Source: Candidatus Kapaibacterium sp.
GTDB lineage: Bacteria > Bacteroidota > Ignavibacteria > Palsa-1295
Assembly (NCBI GenBank): GCA_017882165.1
Contig: JADGPZ010000005.1
Span: 1-50,568 of the forward strand
Direction of reading: 5' to 3'
DNA: 50,568 nt
In this document: in pieces, positions 1-9,907 of the stretch
How the letters are laid out: each line of letters begins with the position of its first letter
Numbering within the stretch: the first letter of the stretch is position 1
Notes under the pieces: generated by a model
What the model saw: only the letters and a program-made list of their open reading frames with translations
The model's database searches: none
Told to the model about the DNA's origin: nothing
Translations under genes and position numbers: made by a program

Positions 1-463
1 CGCGGTCAGGTCCGGGTTCGCCCCGGAAGGCCGTCGGCAAACTCGTGAAATTCCGTGTCCCGAATCCGATCGTCACGCCATCGAAGGAGTTGTCCGCAAA
101 TTGAAGCGCTTCGACATCGCCGCGCTCTGCCGTTACCGCAAGCCGGAGGGTCTTCGCTTTTTTCCGAAGCAGCACGAGCATCGGCTCGGTCAGATCCGTC
201 GCGGTAACTTTTGCATCTGGCATTTGCCGCAGCGATTCGAACGCAAGATCTCCGGTACCGCAGGCGATGTCGAGGATCGCAGGATTGTCTTTGGCACTCA
301 TGCGATCGCGCAAGACTTCAATCGCTCGCTTCCGCCAGGCGCGATCGAAACCTGCCGAAAGTAAGTGGTTGAAGAAATCGTATCGCCCTGCGATGCGCGA
401 GAACATCCGCTCGACGTAGCGCTTCTTATCTTCTGGCGAGGCGAAGGAGAATTCTTCCGGCAT
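1..463 (-). CDS. ubiE: Demethylmenaquinone/ubiquinone methyltransferase (UbiE/MenG), 3' end beyond the window
   Basis: Minus strand from ATG at 463 translates MPEEFSFASPEDKKRYVERMFSRIAGRYDFFNHLLSAGFDRAWRKRAIEVLRDRM..ILDIACGTGDLAFESLRQMPDAKVTATDLTEPML; SAM motif DIACGTGD and the YDFFNHLLS family signature. Open to the window edge, so absent from the ORF track. Confidence 0.9.
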   Translation of the reverse strand, partial: MPEEFSFASPEDKKRYVERMFSRIAGRYDFFNHLLSAGFDRAWRKRAIEVLRDRMSAKDNPAILDIACGTGDLAFESLRQMPDAKVTATDLTEPMLVLLRKKAKTLRLAVTAERGDVEALQFADNSFDGVTIGFGTRNFTSLPTAFRGEPGPDR

Positions 464-579
464 AGATGCACCCAACATTCCTCCTTCCTAATTCCTCATT
501 CCTAATTTTGAGCCCCTCCCGCCGCAAACTATATTTTGCCGAGCGGTGTAGTATTCATTTGTCTCTCGAACTGAGCACG

Positions 580-2334
580 ATGTCAGACGTATTCCTATCC
601 TACGCAAAAGCGGATCGTCCTCACGCCATGGAACTGGCGGAGGAACTCCGCACGCATGGATATTCCGTTTGGATCGATCAGGGCTCGATCGGCGGCGCGC
701 AGAATTGGTCCGTCGAGATCGTTGAGGCCATCAATGCCTGCTCGACGCTGCTTGTTTTGATTTCGCCGAGTTCAGCCGCATCGCACAACGTCGCAAAAGA
801 AGTGCAACTCGCTTCCGAAAAACGGAAGAACCTGCTGCCCGTCGTGCTCGAGAGAATTCAACTGCCGGCGATGCTGGAGTATCCGCTCGCCGGACTGCAA
901 CGAGTCTATTTCCAGGACCGGCCCTCGGTTCTGGGTGCCCTCGAACGGCTGTATGGCCGGGGTGACTCGAGTGCCACTCCGGCGCCGGCTTCCAGTCTCC
1001 AAATCAGCGATGGCACACTGCGCATTGCCGTGCTCCCGTTTGACGATCTCTCGCCACAGCACGACAATCAGTGGTTCGCCGATGGGATGATGGACGAGCT
1101 AATCGGCACGCTCGGCCATCTCGATCGCGTGAAGGTCCCCGGACGCTCGGACGTGCTGCATTACCGCGAGCATCACATGTCGAGCCGGGACATTGCCCGC
1201 GAGCTGGGCGTTCGGTATCTGATCGAAGGCGGCGTTCGTAAGGCCGGCGAGCACATCCGCATCAATGCCGCGCTCATCGACACACACAATCACGAGCGGC
1301 TGTGGTCCAACCAGTTCGATGGGTCGTTCGACGATGTCTTCGCCTTTCAGGAGTCGGTCGCGCGGCACATTACGGAAGCATTGAAGCTGAAGCTCACCCC
1401 CAAAGAAGAGGAGGCAATCGAGACCCGCCCCACACAAAACGTGGAAGCATACGAACTCTATCTCAAAGGTCGGCACGAACAATACTATCTCACGAAAGAA
1501 AGTTACGAGCGCGCATTGGCGCTCTACGAGCAAGCCGCCACGCTCGATCCGAGTTACATGCAAGCGCAGATCGGTATTGCGTCGGTATGCTGCGCTTATT
1601 ACCGCGAATACTCGCGTAGTCCAAAGTGGCTTGAGCACGCCGGAGCAAGTCTTGCGAAAGCGGAAGCGATTGGGGGGGAGACTTCAAAATCGCTATACAT
1701 TCGTGGTATGATCGAGTGGCTGCGCGGAGATAACGAAACAGCTATCGAGACCCTGACTCGCTCTGCCGAACTCGACCCCAAGAGCCACAATGCGTTCAAT
1801 GTGCTGGGAGCAATTTATTTAGCAAACGGTCAATGGCCTGAGGCGATAGAAGCGTTTCAACGAGTGGTGGATGTTGCGGAAAGCACACAATCATACTTTA
1901 ATCTTCTCAGCACTCTCGGAACGGATTTACACCGTGAGAGGCTAAAGAAGACTGCCCAGAAGGCACTACCACTCTTTGATCGTCATCTTAAGATAGAACC
2001 AGAGGACCGAAGCGCTGCCGTCTCAAGGGCATTTGTCCTGCTGTGGGCCGGAAATGAGGCAGAAGCAAGATCTGTTGCTGATCGTCTTTCTTCAATGGAT
2101 GATCTCGGAGGATACGCGCTCTATAATCTTGGGTGTCTCTATGATAATCTGGGAAAACCCGATCTTTACATCGCGATGTTGCGCAAAGCAATATCGAGAG
2201 GATACCGCGAGATCGAACGAACTCGGAACTACCTTTTCAGTACAAAAGCCGCCATCTACGAAGAAGAACTGCAAGGTATTATCGTAGAACTTGAAGAGTT
2301 GAGTGAAAAAGAAAGAACCACATCCCCTGAATAG
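580..2334 (+). CDS. TIR domain - TolB/FlgO-like domain - TPR repeat protein
   Basis: MSDVFLSYAKADRPHAMELAEELRTHGYSVWID (TIR), RIAVLPFDDLSPQHDNQWFADGMMDELIGTL (TolB-like), then TPRs. ATG at 580 preferred over ORF start 466. Confidence 0.85.
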   Translation: MSDVFLSYAKADRPHAMELAEELRTHGYSVWIDQGSIGGAQNWSVEIVEAINACSTLLVLISPSSAASHNVAKEVQLASEKRKNLLPVVLERIQLPAMLEYPLAGLQRVYFQDRPSVLGALERLYGRGDSSATPAPASSLQISDGTLRIAVLPFDDLSPQHDNQWFADGMMDELIGTLGHLDRVKVPGRSDVLHYREHHMSSRDIARELGVRYLIEGGVRKAGEHIRINAALIDTHNHERLWSNQFDGSFDDVFAFQESVARHITEALKLKLTPKEEEAIETRPTQNVEAYELYLKGRHEQYYLTKESYERALALYEQAATLDPSYMQAQIGIASVCCAYYREYSRSPKWLEHAGASLAKAEAIGGETSKSLYIRGMIEWLRGDNETAIETLTRSAELDPKSHNAFNVLGAIYLANGQWPEAIEAFQRVVDVAESTQSYFNLLSTLGTDLHRERLKKTAQKALPLFDRHLKIEPEDRSAAVSRAFVLLWAGNEAEARSVADRLSSMDDLGGYALYNLGCLYDNLGKPDLYIAMLRKAISRGYREIERTRNYLFSTKAAIYEEELQGIIVELEELSEKERTTSPE

Positions 2335-2346
2335 GATGTGGCTCTT
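2313..2346 (-). terminator. Rho-independent terminator-like hairpin for the minus-strand lipoprotein; overlaps the stop of the TIR gene
   Basis: aagaaccacatcc..ggatgtggctctt; on the minus strand followed by TTTCTTTTTC. Confidence 0.65.
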
Positions 2347-2369
2347 GTTACCTTTCCAGGACTCACGAC

Positions 2370-2867
2370 TTAATGTTGTTCCTGCACAGTGATAACAACA
2401 CTATTAGTGTTTGCCGCATCATTGTAATTCACAACCATCACTCCGTTGTTTGTCTTAGCGGGGGGAATGGCATTAAACCCCGTGTATGCAGCACCGGTTG
2501 GGGTTATCAATAAATAATTCGGCGTAACCGGAACCAGTACCACCTGACATTTTACGTTTCCTGCCATTAGAGGCGTCATCGGCTGTGGATTCCCCGCCTG
2601 ATCGATGATTGTGACTTGCTGCCCCGCTGCATCTGCAGGGAACACGACAGTAACGATGGCATTGTGTTGCGGTAGGCCTGCTCGTGTGTAAAGCTTTATT
2701 GGGCCTCCTACTGCGGAGGGCGGCTCAATGCTTGTTGTGGGTGCACCCGGAACCGCTTGCATCGTATCCAGCGTGGTGTGTGTACCGCCCTTCTTATCAC
2801 AACCGGAGGTGCCACAGCCACCAAGTATTGCAACCAACAAAATTAATGGAATCAGACTCTTCTTCAT
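2370..2867 (-). CDS. Putative lipoprotein (paralogue of 3132..3623)
   Basis: MKKSLIPLILLVAILGGCG lipobox; ~60% similar to the neighbouring gene by eye. Confidence 0.7.
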   Translation of the reverse strand: MKKSLIPLILLVAILGGCGTSGCDKKGGTHTTLDTMQAVPGAPTTSIEPPSAVGGPIKLYTRAGLPQHNAIVTVVFPADAAGQQVTIIDQAGNPQPMTPLMAGNVKCQVVLVPVTPNYLLITPTGAAYTGFNAIPPAKTNNGVMVVNYNDAANTNSVVITVQEQH

Positions 2868-3072
2868 GTTCGGACTTGTCAAAAAGTGATGAAAACCTCA
2901 TTTCTTAGGATGAGTAGCTAATGCCCTCAATTCAATGCGCTCCAAAAATACTACAAAAATCGGGGCCGTGTTTCAAAAAGCTCCTTACCCACACTCCAAA
3001 AGCTCGATCAGGCCGATGACGAAGATGCTGGCACCGAGGTTGGTCGGAGGGTCTGAAGCGCGGATCAAAAAA

Positions 3073-3112
3073 CGAGCGAACCACATCCGATCGATCGGAT
3101 GTGGTTCGCTCG
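3073..3112 (-). terminator. Perfect 40-nt palindrome, rho-independent terminator for the lipoprotein gene at 3132..3623
   Basis: cgagcgaaccacatccgatcgatcggatgtggttcgctcg; minus strand followed by TTTTTT. Confidence 0.8.
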
Positions 3113-3131
3113 ATGCGTTCTTAATCGCATG

Positions 3132-3623
3132 CTACTGCTTAGGAGGAATGATCTCTTGAACTGTAATAGTCACGCTGTTTGCGCCCGTAGCGTCGGTTTG
3201 AGTCACCACCATATTGCCGGTTCCGCTCGGGGTTGGCGGAGTTGCATTAAAGTTGGCGTAGGTTGCGCCCGCAGGAGTGATTGAGATGTAATTCGGACTC
3301 CAAGGCACTAACGTCACCGTGCAGGAAGGGCTGGCCGCACTCAGCGTTGCAATGAGGGTAGCAGCTTGATCTTGGACGGTTACCGTCTGATTTGCTGCAT
3401 TTGCCGGAAAAGCTGCGGTTATAGTAGCGCCGTGTTGCGGTTGCCCTGTTGGAGTGAACAGCTTAATCGCACCTCCGACGACGCTCGGTGGTTGAATGCT
3501 GGTGGTGGGTGTGCCTGGAACCGGTGCGAGCGAGTCAGCAGGCTTGTCTTCTCCTGATTTCGGCTTTCCGCAACCGACTAATGCAATAACGACCAAAAGA
3601 ATGGGAATCAGACTCTTCTTCAT
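3132..3623 (-). CDS. Putative lipoprotein (paralogue of 2370..2867)
   Basis: MKKSLIPILLVVIALVGCGKPK lipobox. Confidence 0.7.
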   Translation of the reverse strand: MKKSLIPILLVVIALVGCGKPKSGEDKPADSLAPVPGTPTTSIQPPSVVGGAIKLFTPTGQPQHGATITAAFPANAANQTVTVQDQAATLIATLSAASPSCTVTLVPWSPNYISITPAGATYANFNATPPTPSGTGNMVVTQTDATGANSVTITVQEIIPPKQ

Positions 3624-3805
3624 GTTTGGACTTGTTGAAAATGATGAGAACCTCATTTTTTAGGATGAGTAGTTAGTACCCTCAATTCAATACACTCCAA
3701 AAATACTACAAAAATATCGCCCGCGTTTGAAATCCGGCTTACTCCTCCTTCAAACGCACGATCAAATTGCTGAAGACAGCGGCCGACGGGATATATCGAA
3801 GAAAA

Positions 3806-3832
3806 AGCCCCTCTCCGTATTGGAGAGGGGCT
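3806..3832 (-). terminator. Rho-independent terminator of the Spy-like gene
   Basis: minus strand AGCCCCTCTCCAATACGGAGAGGGGCTTTTTC. Confidence 0.85.
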
Positions 3833-3855
3833 GGCAACAAAGGTGCAGTGGATGA

Positions 3856-4302
3856 CTATTTTTTGAGCATCTTCTTTTGGTGTTCGAGGCGGTGCTCCTG
3901 GCGGTCGATCTGCTCGAGGCGCATCTCCTTGAACTTCTTGAGTTGCTCTGCCGTGAGCACGTCCTTAAGCTGGCCGCGCAGGGCTTTCTTGTCGGCCATG
4001 GCTTGCTGTCGTGCTGCCTTTCGCTCGGGGCTTCCTTCCGCGGCGGCATGGGCGGCCTGGCGATCGGCGCGAATCTTGGCCATGTTCTGCGCGAGGATTA
4101 CCTTGAGCTTGGCAACTTGATCGTCGGTAAGTCCGAGCACTTTTTGCTCGTGGGCGAGCCGTTTTTCGATCCGCTGCTCGGGTGTGAGCATCGCGCCATT
4201 GGCGGCACCATTATCGGGCGGCGGCGTTTGGGCCTGAGCAATAGATCCGGTCGTAAGAGCCATCGCGAATGCGATCGGGAGTAGAAATGTTTTCAGTGTC
4301 AT
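3856..4302 (-). CDS. Periplasmic Spy/CpxP (LTXXQ)-like protein
   Basis: Signal peptide followed by LTPEQRIEKRLAHEQKVLGLTDDQVAKLK..LTAEQLKKFKEMR. Confidence 0.6.
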   Translation of the reverse strand: MTLKTFLLPIAFAMALTTGSIAQAQTPPPDNGAANGAMLTPEQRIEKRLAHEQKVLGLTDDQVAKLKVILAQNMAKIRADRQAAHAAAEGSPERKAARQQAMADKKALRGQLKDVLTAEQLKKFKEMRLEQIDRQEHRLEHQKKMLKK

Positions 4303-4404
4303 GGTGAGTCTCCTATGGTTTAGTATGCCATATAGAGGAGTCTGGAGGCGGAAAGTTTAAGCAGCGTTCTTTGAATAATGATTCATTCGGGAGCCGTGGC
4401 CCCT

Positions 4405-4441
4405 CCCTTCGGCTACGAGCTACCCTTCGGCTACGAGCTAC
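4405..4441. repeat. Tandem ~18-nt direct repeat (cccttcggctacgagcta x2) abutting the histidine kinase stop codon
   Basis: seen directly. Confidence 0.75.
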
Positions 4442-6051
4442 GCGCCGGCGCCGATTTTGGCTACAACGGGGAAGCGGATCGTGACCAAGGTGCCTACGCC
4501 CGGTTCGCTGGAAAGATCGATCGTGCCATTAATCTGCCGGATATAACTGCGCGCGATGGGAAGACCGAGGCCGGTGCCTTCATAGGAGCGGTTGAACCCG
4601 CTCGACTCTTGCTTGAATTTCTCGAACGCGGTCCGTACAAATTCCGGTGACATGCCAATACCGGTATCGCGGACGCGGATGACCGCCTGCTGGATGTTCG
4701 AGATGCCATCTTCCAGCGCTAACTCGATGCGGATCTCTCCTTCCTCGGTGAATTTCAGCGCGTTGTGCAGGATCTTTTCGAAGGCTTTACGGAAACGGTT
4801 TTTTTCGATGAGCACGATGAGGTCGCGCCGGGGAATGTCCACGTGAAACTCGATACCACGTTCCTCAACGAGCGGCTTGAATGCCAGCGATTCGGCCTCG
4901 AGCACTTCGGCGATGGGCATTGGGTAAAGCTCCATTTCACCGACACCGGATTCAAGCTGCGCGATCTCGATGATGGAGGTGACGGTTGCGAGCAGCCGCT
5001 GTCCGCTCCGCTCGATGGAAAGCGCATACTCGCGCAACGCCTTGTCCTTGATCTCCTCGGCAAGGAGCGAGCTGAAGCCGAGAATCGAGTGGAGTGGCGT
5101 GCGCAGTTCGTGACTGAAGTTCGAGAGAATATTCGACTTGATATGGCTGATCTCTTCGGCTTCGAGTCGCGCCTCGATCAGCGCCTGTTCGGTGTGGCGG
5201 CGCTCGCTGATGTCGCGCAGGAATACGATCACCGCTGGTTCTTCGTCGAGCTCGATCCAACTGAATCCGGCCGAGACCGGGACGCGGTGGCCGAGCTCAT
5301 GCACAATTTCGATCTCGATCGAATCGTGGACGGTCTCATGACGCAGAAATTGCTCCCAGATCTTGAGTATACGAGGCTGCTCGTCGGGAGGGATGAATTG
5401 GGTGATCGGTAGGCCGAGGACTTCCTCTGCATTGCGCCCGCAAATGGCCAGCGCGGCACTGTTCATTGAAAGGATCACCGGAGCGCCGGCGCGGTTCACG
5501 ATAATCGCAAGGCCAATGCCGGAGACATCGGCGGCTTCGACGATCGCCTTGTAGCGCGCCTGCGCGGAGTGGCGCTGCGTAATATCCACCATGACGCCGA
5601 TCATCCCCTGGGTGCCACTCGGGTAATCAACGGCGACGATCTGATCTTCCAGCCATAGGTATTGACCCGATCGCTTCCGGACGCGGAACTGAGCAGTGAA
5701 AACACCCTGCCGGCCATCTACTTCCCAGGCGGCAAGCCGCTCCTCCAATGCGGCATTATCGGTCGGATGAATCAGGGCGGGAAATCGGCCGTGGGTTGCC
5801 GTCAAGTCGTCCGCGTCGTAGCCGAGGAGTTGCTTGATGTTTCGCGAGATATACTCGCGGCCGCCGCCGGTCTCGTAAAGGATCACATAGGGCAGTTGAT
5901 CGAGCAATGCTTCGAGCCGTCGCTCCGCAGGGGACTGCTCCGGCTTTGTTTCCAGGGCGTTTCGCTTCCCGGCCGTTTCAGGCGTGCTCTGCCCGGACTC
6001 GTCGCTCACGAGCGGCGAGAAAGATCCTTCAGCGTTCGGAAGTTTATCCAT
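4438..6051 (-). CDS. PAS-domain sensor histidine kinase
   Basis: PAS repeats, H-box NFSHELRTPLHSILGF, N-box KILHNALKFT, G-boxes VRDTGIGM and GTGLGLPI. Confidence 0.92.
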   Translation of the reverse strand: MDKLPNAEGSFSPLVSDESGQSTPETAGKRNALETKPEQSPAERRLEALLDQLPYVILYETGGGREYISRNIKQLLGYDADDLTATHGRFPALIHPTDNAALEERLAAWEVDGRQGVFTAQFRVRKRSGQYLWLEDQIVAVDYPSGTQGMIGVMVDITQRHSAQARYKAIVEAADVSGIGLAIIVNRAGAPVILSMNSAALAICGRNAEEVLGLPITQFIPPDEQPRILKIWEQFLRHETVHDSIEIEIVHELGHRVPVSAGFSWIELDEEPAVIVFLRDISERRHTEQALIEARLEAEEISHIKSNILSNFSHELRTPLHSILGFSSLLAEEIKDKALREYALSIERSGQRLLATVTSIIEIAQLESGVGEMELYPMPIAEVLEAESLAFKPLVEERGIEFHVDIPRRDLIVLIEKNRFRKAFEKILHNALKFTEEGEIRIELALEDGISNIQQAVIRVRDTGIGMSPEFVRTAFEKFKQESSGFNRSYEGTGLGLPIARSYIRQINGTIDLSSEPGVGTLVTIRFPVVAKIGAGA

Positions 6052-6105
6052 GAAAGCGCGATCTCAAAATCAAACGACAACGATGCAATTATCTTTTATC
6101 CTGCA

Positions 6106-6786
6106 TCATTCCTTCATCATTGCGGCGTCTTTGCCTGCGGCTTCGCCGGCGGCGGCGAGACGCCTCGCGCGGCCGCGGGCACGAAGCCACTCGATGACAG
6201 GTGGTAGCACCGAGAGCACGATCACAATGCCAATGACAAGATAGAGATAATCGCCGATATTGCTGACCGTCCGGCCAAGCCAAAGGCCAAGCAAGAGGCC
6301 CGCAAAGATCCACACGATGCCGCCAATAACATTGAACAGCATGAACCGGCGATAACTCATTTTCGCCGCACCGGCCACGACCGGTACAAACGTCCTGACG
6401 ATCGGAATGAAGCGCGCGAAGACGATTGTCTTGCCACCGTGCTTTTCGTAAAACGCGTGGGTGCGCATGAGGTGCTCGCGTTTGAAGAATCGAGAGGCGG
6501 GGCGGTTATACAGCTTCTCTCCAGCCTTCTTGCCGATGAGATAGCCAACGCTTTCGCCGACGATCGCGGATGCGACGAGAATCAGCGCAAGCAGCGTGAA
6601 ATCGAGCGTGACCGCGCCGGAGCCGATCAGAATGCCGGCTGTAATTAGCAACGAATCGCCCGGCAGGAAGAACCCGGCCAGCAAGCCGTTCTCGGCAAAG
6701 ATAATCACCGCAAGCGCGATGTATCCGCCTTCGATGACGAGGTGCTTGAGTCCCTCGGGATTGAATAGATCGTGAAAAAAGCTCAT
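6106..6786 (-). CDS. DedA family (VTT/SNARE-associated) membrane protein
   Basis: AENGLLAGFFLPGDSLLITAG..FARFIPIVRTFVPVVAGAAKMSYRRFMLFNVIGG. Confidence 0.92.
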   Translation of the reverse strand: MSFFHDLFNPEGLKHLVIEGGYIALAVIIFAENGLLAGFFLPGDSLLITAGILIGSGAVTLDFTLLALILVASAIVGESVGYLIGKKAGEKLYNRPASRFFKREHLMRTHAFYEKHGGKTIVFARFIPIVRTFVPVVAGAAKMSYRRFMLFNVIGGIVWIFAGLLLGLWLGRTVSNIGDYLYLVIGIVIVLSVLPPVIEWLRARGRARRLAAAGEAAGKDAAMMKE

Positions 6787-6873
6787 GTGGATGCTTAAAC
6801 CCTAAACCGTATCTTGTTTGTTACAAAAAAGAGTCTATTCGCTTTTTCGCCATAGCCCAATACCGTCGTCGTT

Positions 6874-7782
6874 ATGCGCCTGTACACACTTTGCCTGATT
6901 CTTGGCCTCGCCTCACTTGCGTCATCTGCGCGTGCGCAGGATACGACAGCTGCACCCGTGACCCGCACGACCACCCACTCAATTTCGATCTCTGTCGGCG
7001 TTACGATCCAGAGCGACAGCAGATCGGGCGACGAGGCCTTCTCGGCTGATATTCTGACAGGCTTGCAGGCCAAAATTTTCATGGATGGCGAGCCGTTCCA
7101 AATCGGCGCCAGCATCTATGCGAAGTATGGGCAGCTTGCGACCACCACCGCCGAGCCGCAGAAAACGCAGGACGATCTCATCGTAAGCATCACGCCATCC
7201 TACACGGTTTTTCCCGTGGCGGGTATTCGGCTGTTCCTCGAAGTGACTGGCGAGACGCAATTCCGGCCCGGTGTTGTCGATAGCACGCCGACGAATTTTC
7301 TCGATCCGCTTTTTCTCTATCAATCGCTCTTTCTTGGCAAGCGACTCTCATCGCAATCGGATGATGGCACGAGCACGTTCGATCTCACGGCTGGCGTTGG
7401 CTACGCGTTGGAGCAGACGCTGGCGAACAGCTTCGTGCTTCAGCATAACCGAAATTTCGTTGTCACAACTCAAAGTCCGCTTTCGAGCGTGCAGGAGCAG
7501 GTGACGTTCGAGTCCGGCGTCGCGGCGATTCTGGACATCAATTATCAGAAGGCGCTCGGCGATGGATTCTCATTTCATACTGGCTGGAAATCGGTCGCAC
7601 TCAAGAAGCAGGAATTCCTGAGCAATTTCGATAACGCCCGCGTGACTTCACTGCTGCTCACCGGCCTGCAATACAAGATCGTGAGCCTCGAATATTCCGG
7701 CCACCTCGTCTATGACCCCAACATCTCGCTCCGCCGGACGCTCAGCCAATCGCTGGTCTTTGGGCTGACGCTGAATTTGTAA
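6874..7782 (+). CDS. Outer-membrane beta-barrel-like secreted protein
   Basis: Signal peptide, alternating beta pattern, terminal ..LVFGLTLNL. Confidence 0.5.
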   Translation: MRLYTLCLILGLASLASSARAQDTTAAPVTRTTTHSISISVGVTIQSDSRSGDEAFSADILTGLQAKIFMDGEPFQIGASIYAKYGQLATTTAEPQKTQDDLIVSITPSYTVFPVAGIRLFLEVTGETQFRPGVVDSTPTNFLDPLFLYQSLFLGKRLSSQSDDGTSTFDLTAGVGYALEQTLANSFVLQHNRNFVVTTQSPLSSVQEQVTFESGVAAILDINYQKALGDGFSFHTGWKSVALKKQEFLSNFDNARVTSLLLTGLQYKIVSLEYSGHLVYDPNISLRRTLSQSLVFGLTLNL

Positions 7783-7795
7783 GCGATCCCTACTC

Positions 7796-7937
7796 TGTCA
7801 TCCTGAGCGGAGCAAATCGGAGTGAAGGGGCATGGCCGATCATGGGCGGAAGAATTGCGCAGTCGAAGGATCTCTGGACTTCGTGCAAGGGATCCTTCGA
7901 CTCCGTTCGGCTCCGCCGAACTCCGCTCAGGGTGACA
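7796..7937. repeat. REP/MITE-like intergenic inverted repeat
   Basis: Outer arms tgtcatcctgagcggag / ctccgctcagggtgaca (1 mismatch); inner arms gtcgaaggatc / gatccttcgac (perfect). Confidence 0.75.
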
Positions 7938-7997
7938 ACGTGATTCGATTTCCCCTATACCCTAAACCCTATACCCCATACCCTCTGTTAGTGTGAG

Positions 7998-9587
7998 GTG
8001 CGCGAGCAAATCAAGGCCCTGTCACGAGAGACGCTGATCTACGGCGCGACGACGGTCGTTGGCCGGTTTTTGAATTTCCTTCTGGTCCCGTTTTATGTCA
8101 GCGTGCTCGATCCGAAGATGTACGGCGTCTCGGCGTCGATGTACACCTACATCAGCTTTGCCGGAATCATCTATACGATGGGCCTGGAAGCCGCCTATTT
8201 CCGCTACGCCTCGCGCGGCGATGGCGAGAAGCGCAGCGCGGAAGAAGAGAAGCGGCTCTTCAGCGGTCCGTTTCTCTTTGTGCTGCTCTTCGGTGGTCTC
8301 GTCAGCGCACTCCTTATCTTCGTTGCGCCGTGGATCGTCCGCCCGGTTTTCCACGATCCGCATGTTGACATCACTGCATGGATACCGGCCTTCACGCGCA
8401 TCTTGCGCTGGAGCGCGCTGATCGTACTGCTTGACAGCCTGAACGTTATTCCATTCGCGGCGCTCCGCATCGATCGAAAGGCAAAGTGGTTCGGCGCAAT
8501 CCGATTGACCGGCATCGTCATCACGCTCGCGCTCAACATCATTCTCATCATCATTCTGCACAAAGGCGTCGTCGCGATCTTCGCTGCGAATCTTGTAGCA
8601 TCGCTCGCAATGCTGCTCATGCTCGCGCCGACCATCGCGCGGCGTTTCGAATTTAAGATTTCTCGGCCGGTGATGAAGAAGCTGCTGCCGTTCGGACTCA
8701 CAAACGTCCCGGCGTATCTCAGCGCGATGATGGTGCAGGTGATCGACCGGCCCATCGTGCAGGCGTATCTGGGACTCGGAATGCTCGGCGTCTATCAGGC
8801 GAATTACCGGATGGGCATCGTGATGATGGTATTCGTGAGCCTGTTCGAATATGCGTGGCGGCCGTTCTTCCTGCGCGAATCCCGCACGGACGATAAGCGC
8901 GCACGGCTGCTGTTCTCGCGCGTGTTCACGTATTTCATGCTCGTTGCATGTCTCGGATTTCTCGTGCTCTCGCTCTTCTTGCCCGATCTGCTCACCGTCA
9001 AGTTGCCGCTTGTCCATCGCTCGATTTTTCACAAGCCGGAGTACTTGCTTGGACTCGATATTATTCCGGTCGTGCTCGCGGCGTATATCTTTCAAGGCAT
9101 GTACACCAATTTCATCGCAGGGATTTACATTAAGGAGCACAATAAAGTGCTGCCGTTCATCACCGGGCTTGGCGCCGCTGTAAATATCATCACGAATATT
9201 ATTCTGATCCCGCGCATTGGCATTATGGGCGCGGCGCTGGCGACCCTCTTTGCCTACATGGCGATGGCCGCAGCGATCTACTGGCAGGTGCAGAAAGTGT
9301 ATTACGTGAAGTACGATTGGCGGCGCGTGGGGCTGCTGGCATTTGTTGTCCTGGTGGGATTTGGGGTTGAACAAGTGATAGGACGAATCGGTCAGATAGG
9401 ACCGATGTATATCATCCGTGTTGGCATTGTGTTGCTGGTCGTGGGTGCTCTCTTCCTCTTCGGATTTTTCTCAAAGGGAGAGATTCAGGCGCTGCGACAA
9501 ATGCTCCGCCTCTCCAATCGTCTTTGTCCCGCCGCGCTTCCGGCGGAGCCGGTCGAGGCCGCTGCGGAACGCCGAGAAGGCGGCTAA
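7998..9587 (+). CDS. Polysaccharide biosynthesis / Wzx-like flippase
   Basis: Multi-TM, LSRETLIYGATTVVGRFLNFLLVPFYVSVLDPKMYGVSA; GTG start at 7998. Confidence 0.85.
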   Translation: MREQIKALSRETLIYGATTVVGRFLNFLLVPFYVSVLDPKMYGVSASMYTYISFAGIIYTMGLEAAYFRYASRGDGEKRSAEEEKRLFSGPFLFVLLFGGLVSALLIFVAPWIVRPVFHDPHVDITAWIPAFTRILRWSALIVLLDSLNVIPFAALRIDRKAKWFGAIRLTGIVITLALNIILIIILHKGVVAIFAANLVASLAMLLMLAPTIARRFEFKISRPVMKKLLPFGLTNVPAYLSAMMVQVIDRPIVQAYLGLGMLGVYQANYRMGIVMMVFVSLFEYAWRPFFLRESRTDDKRARLLFSRVFTYFMLVACLGFLVLSLFLPDLLTVKLPLVHRSIFHKPEYLLGLDIIPVVLAAYIFQGMYTNFIAGIYIKEHNKVLPFITGLGAAVNIITNIILIPRIGIMGAALATLFAYMAMAAAIYWQVQKVYYVKYDWRRVGLLAFVVLVGFGVEQVIGRIGQIGPMYIIRVGIVLLVVGALFLFGFFSKGEIQALRQMLRLSNRLCPAALPAEPVEAAAERREGG

Positions 9588-9907
9588 TTGTGATCCGCTT
9601 TGATTGTCCCCGTTGTCTGGATCACAACCGGATAGCCTTCGACGATTGAGGGCAACTGAGCGCGCAATCGATCGGTGAGTGAATCGACGAATATGAGAAT
9701 AGCCGGCTTGCCATCCTTTTGCGTTTCGCCCGTGCCGGTGACGCCCTCGATCTTCATCCACGCATCGGTGTGCGCCGCGAGAACTTCGGATATTGGATGC
9801 AACTTCTGAAGTGAGTCCACCGGAACAAGACTTGTCTCCTGCGCGGGCCGTGGAGAACACGCCGCAAGTAATGCGATGAAAAGGAAATAGGGTTTAGAGT
9901 GTAGCAT
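9584..9907 (-). CDS. Small lipoprotein resembling the N-terminal domain of the adjacent protease
   Basis: LLAACSP lipobox; MKIEGVTGTGETQKDGKPAILIFVDS..PVVIQTTGTI parallels LMAIPGVIGVGTGLDKANPGQASILVFTEH..VEMIGTV. Confidence 0.6.
   Translation of the reverse strand: MLHSKPYFLFIALLAACSPRPAQETSLVPVDSLQKLHPISEVLAAHTDAWMKIEGVTGTGETQKDGKPAILIFVDSLTDRLRAQLPSIVEGYPVVIQTTGTIKADHN

Noticed and set aside
3806-3832. Strong hairpin agcccctctcc/ggagaggggct
   Set aside because: Ordinary rho-independent terminator; not treated as an ncRNA.
4765-5412. 215-aa ORF opposite the histidine kinase
   Set aside because: Antisense of unambiguous HK motifs.
7796-7937. Possible small RNA or insertion element
   Set aside because: Matches the very common tgtcatcctgagcg..cgctcagggtgaca intergenic repeat style; no ORF, so listed only as a repeat.
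8022-9374. 450-aa minus-strand ORF opposite the flippase
   Set aside because: His/Arg/Glu/Gln-rich shadow translation of a well-supported membrane-protein CDS; no independent coding evidence.
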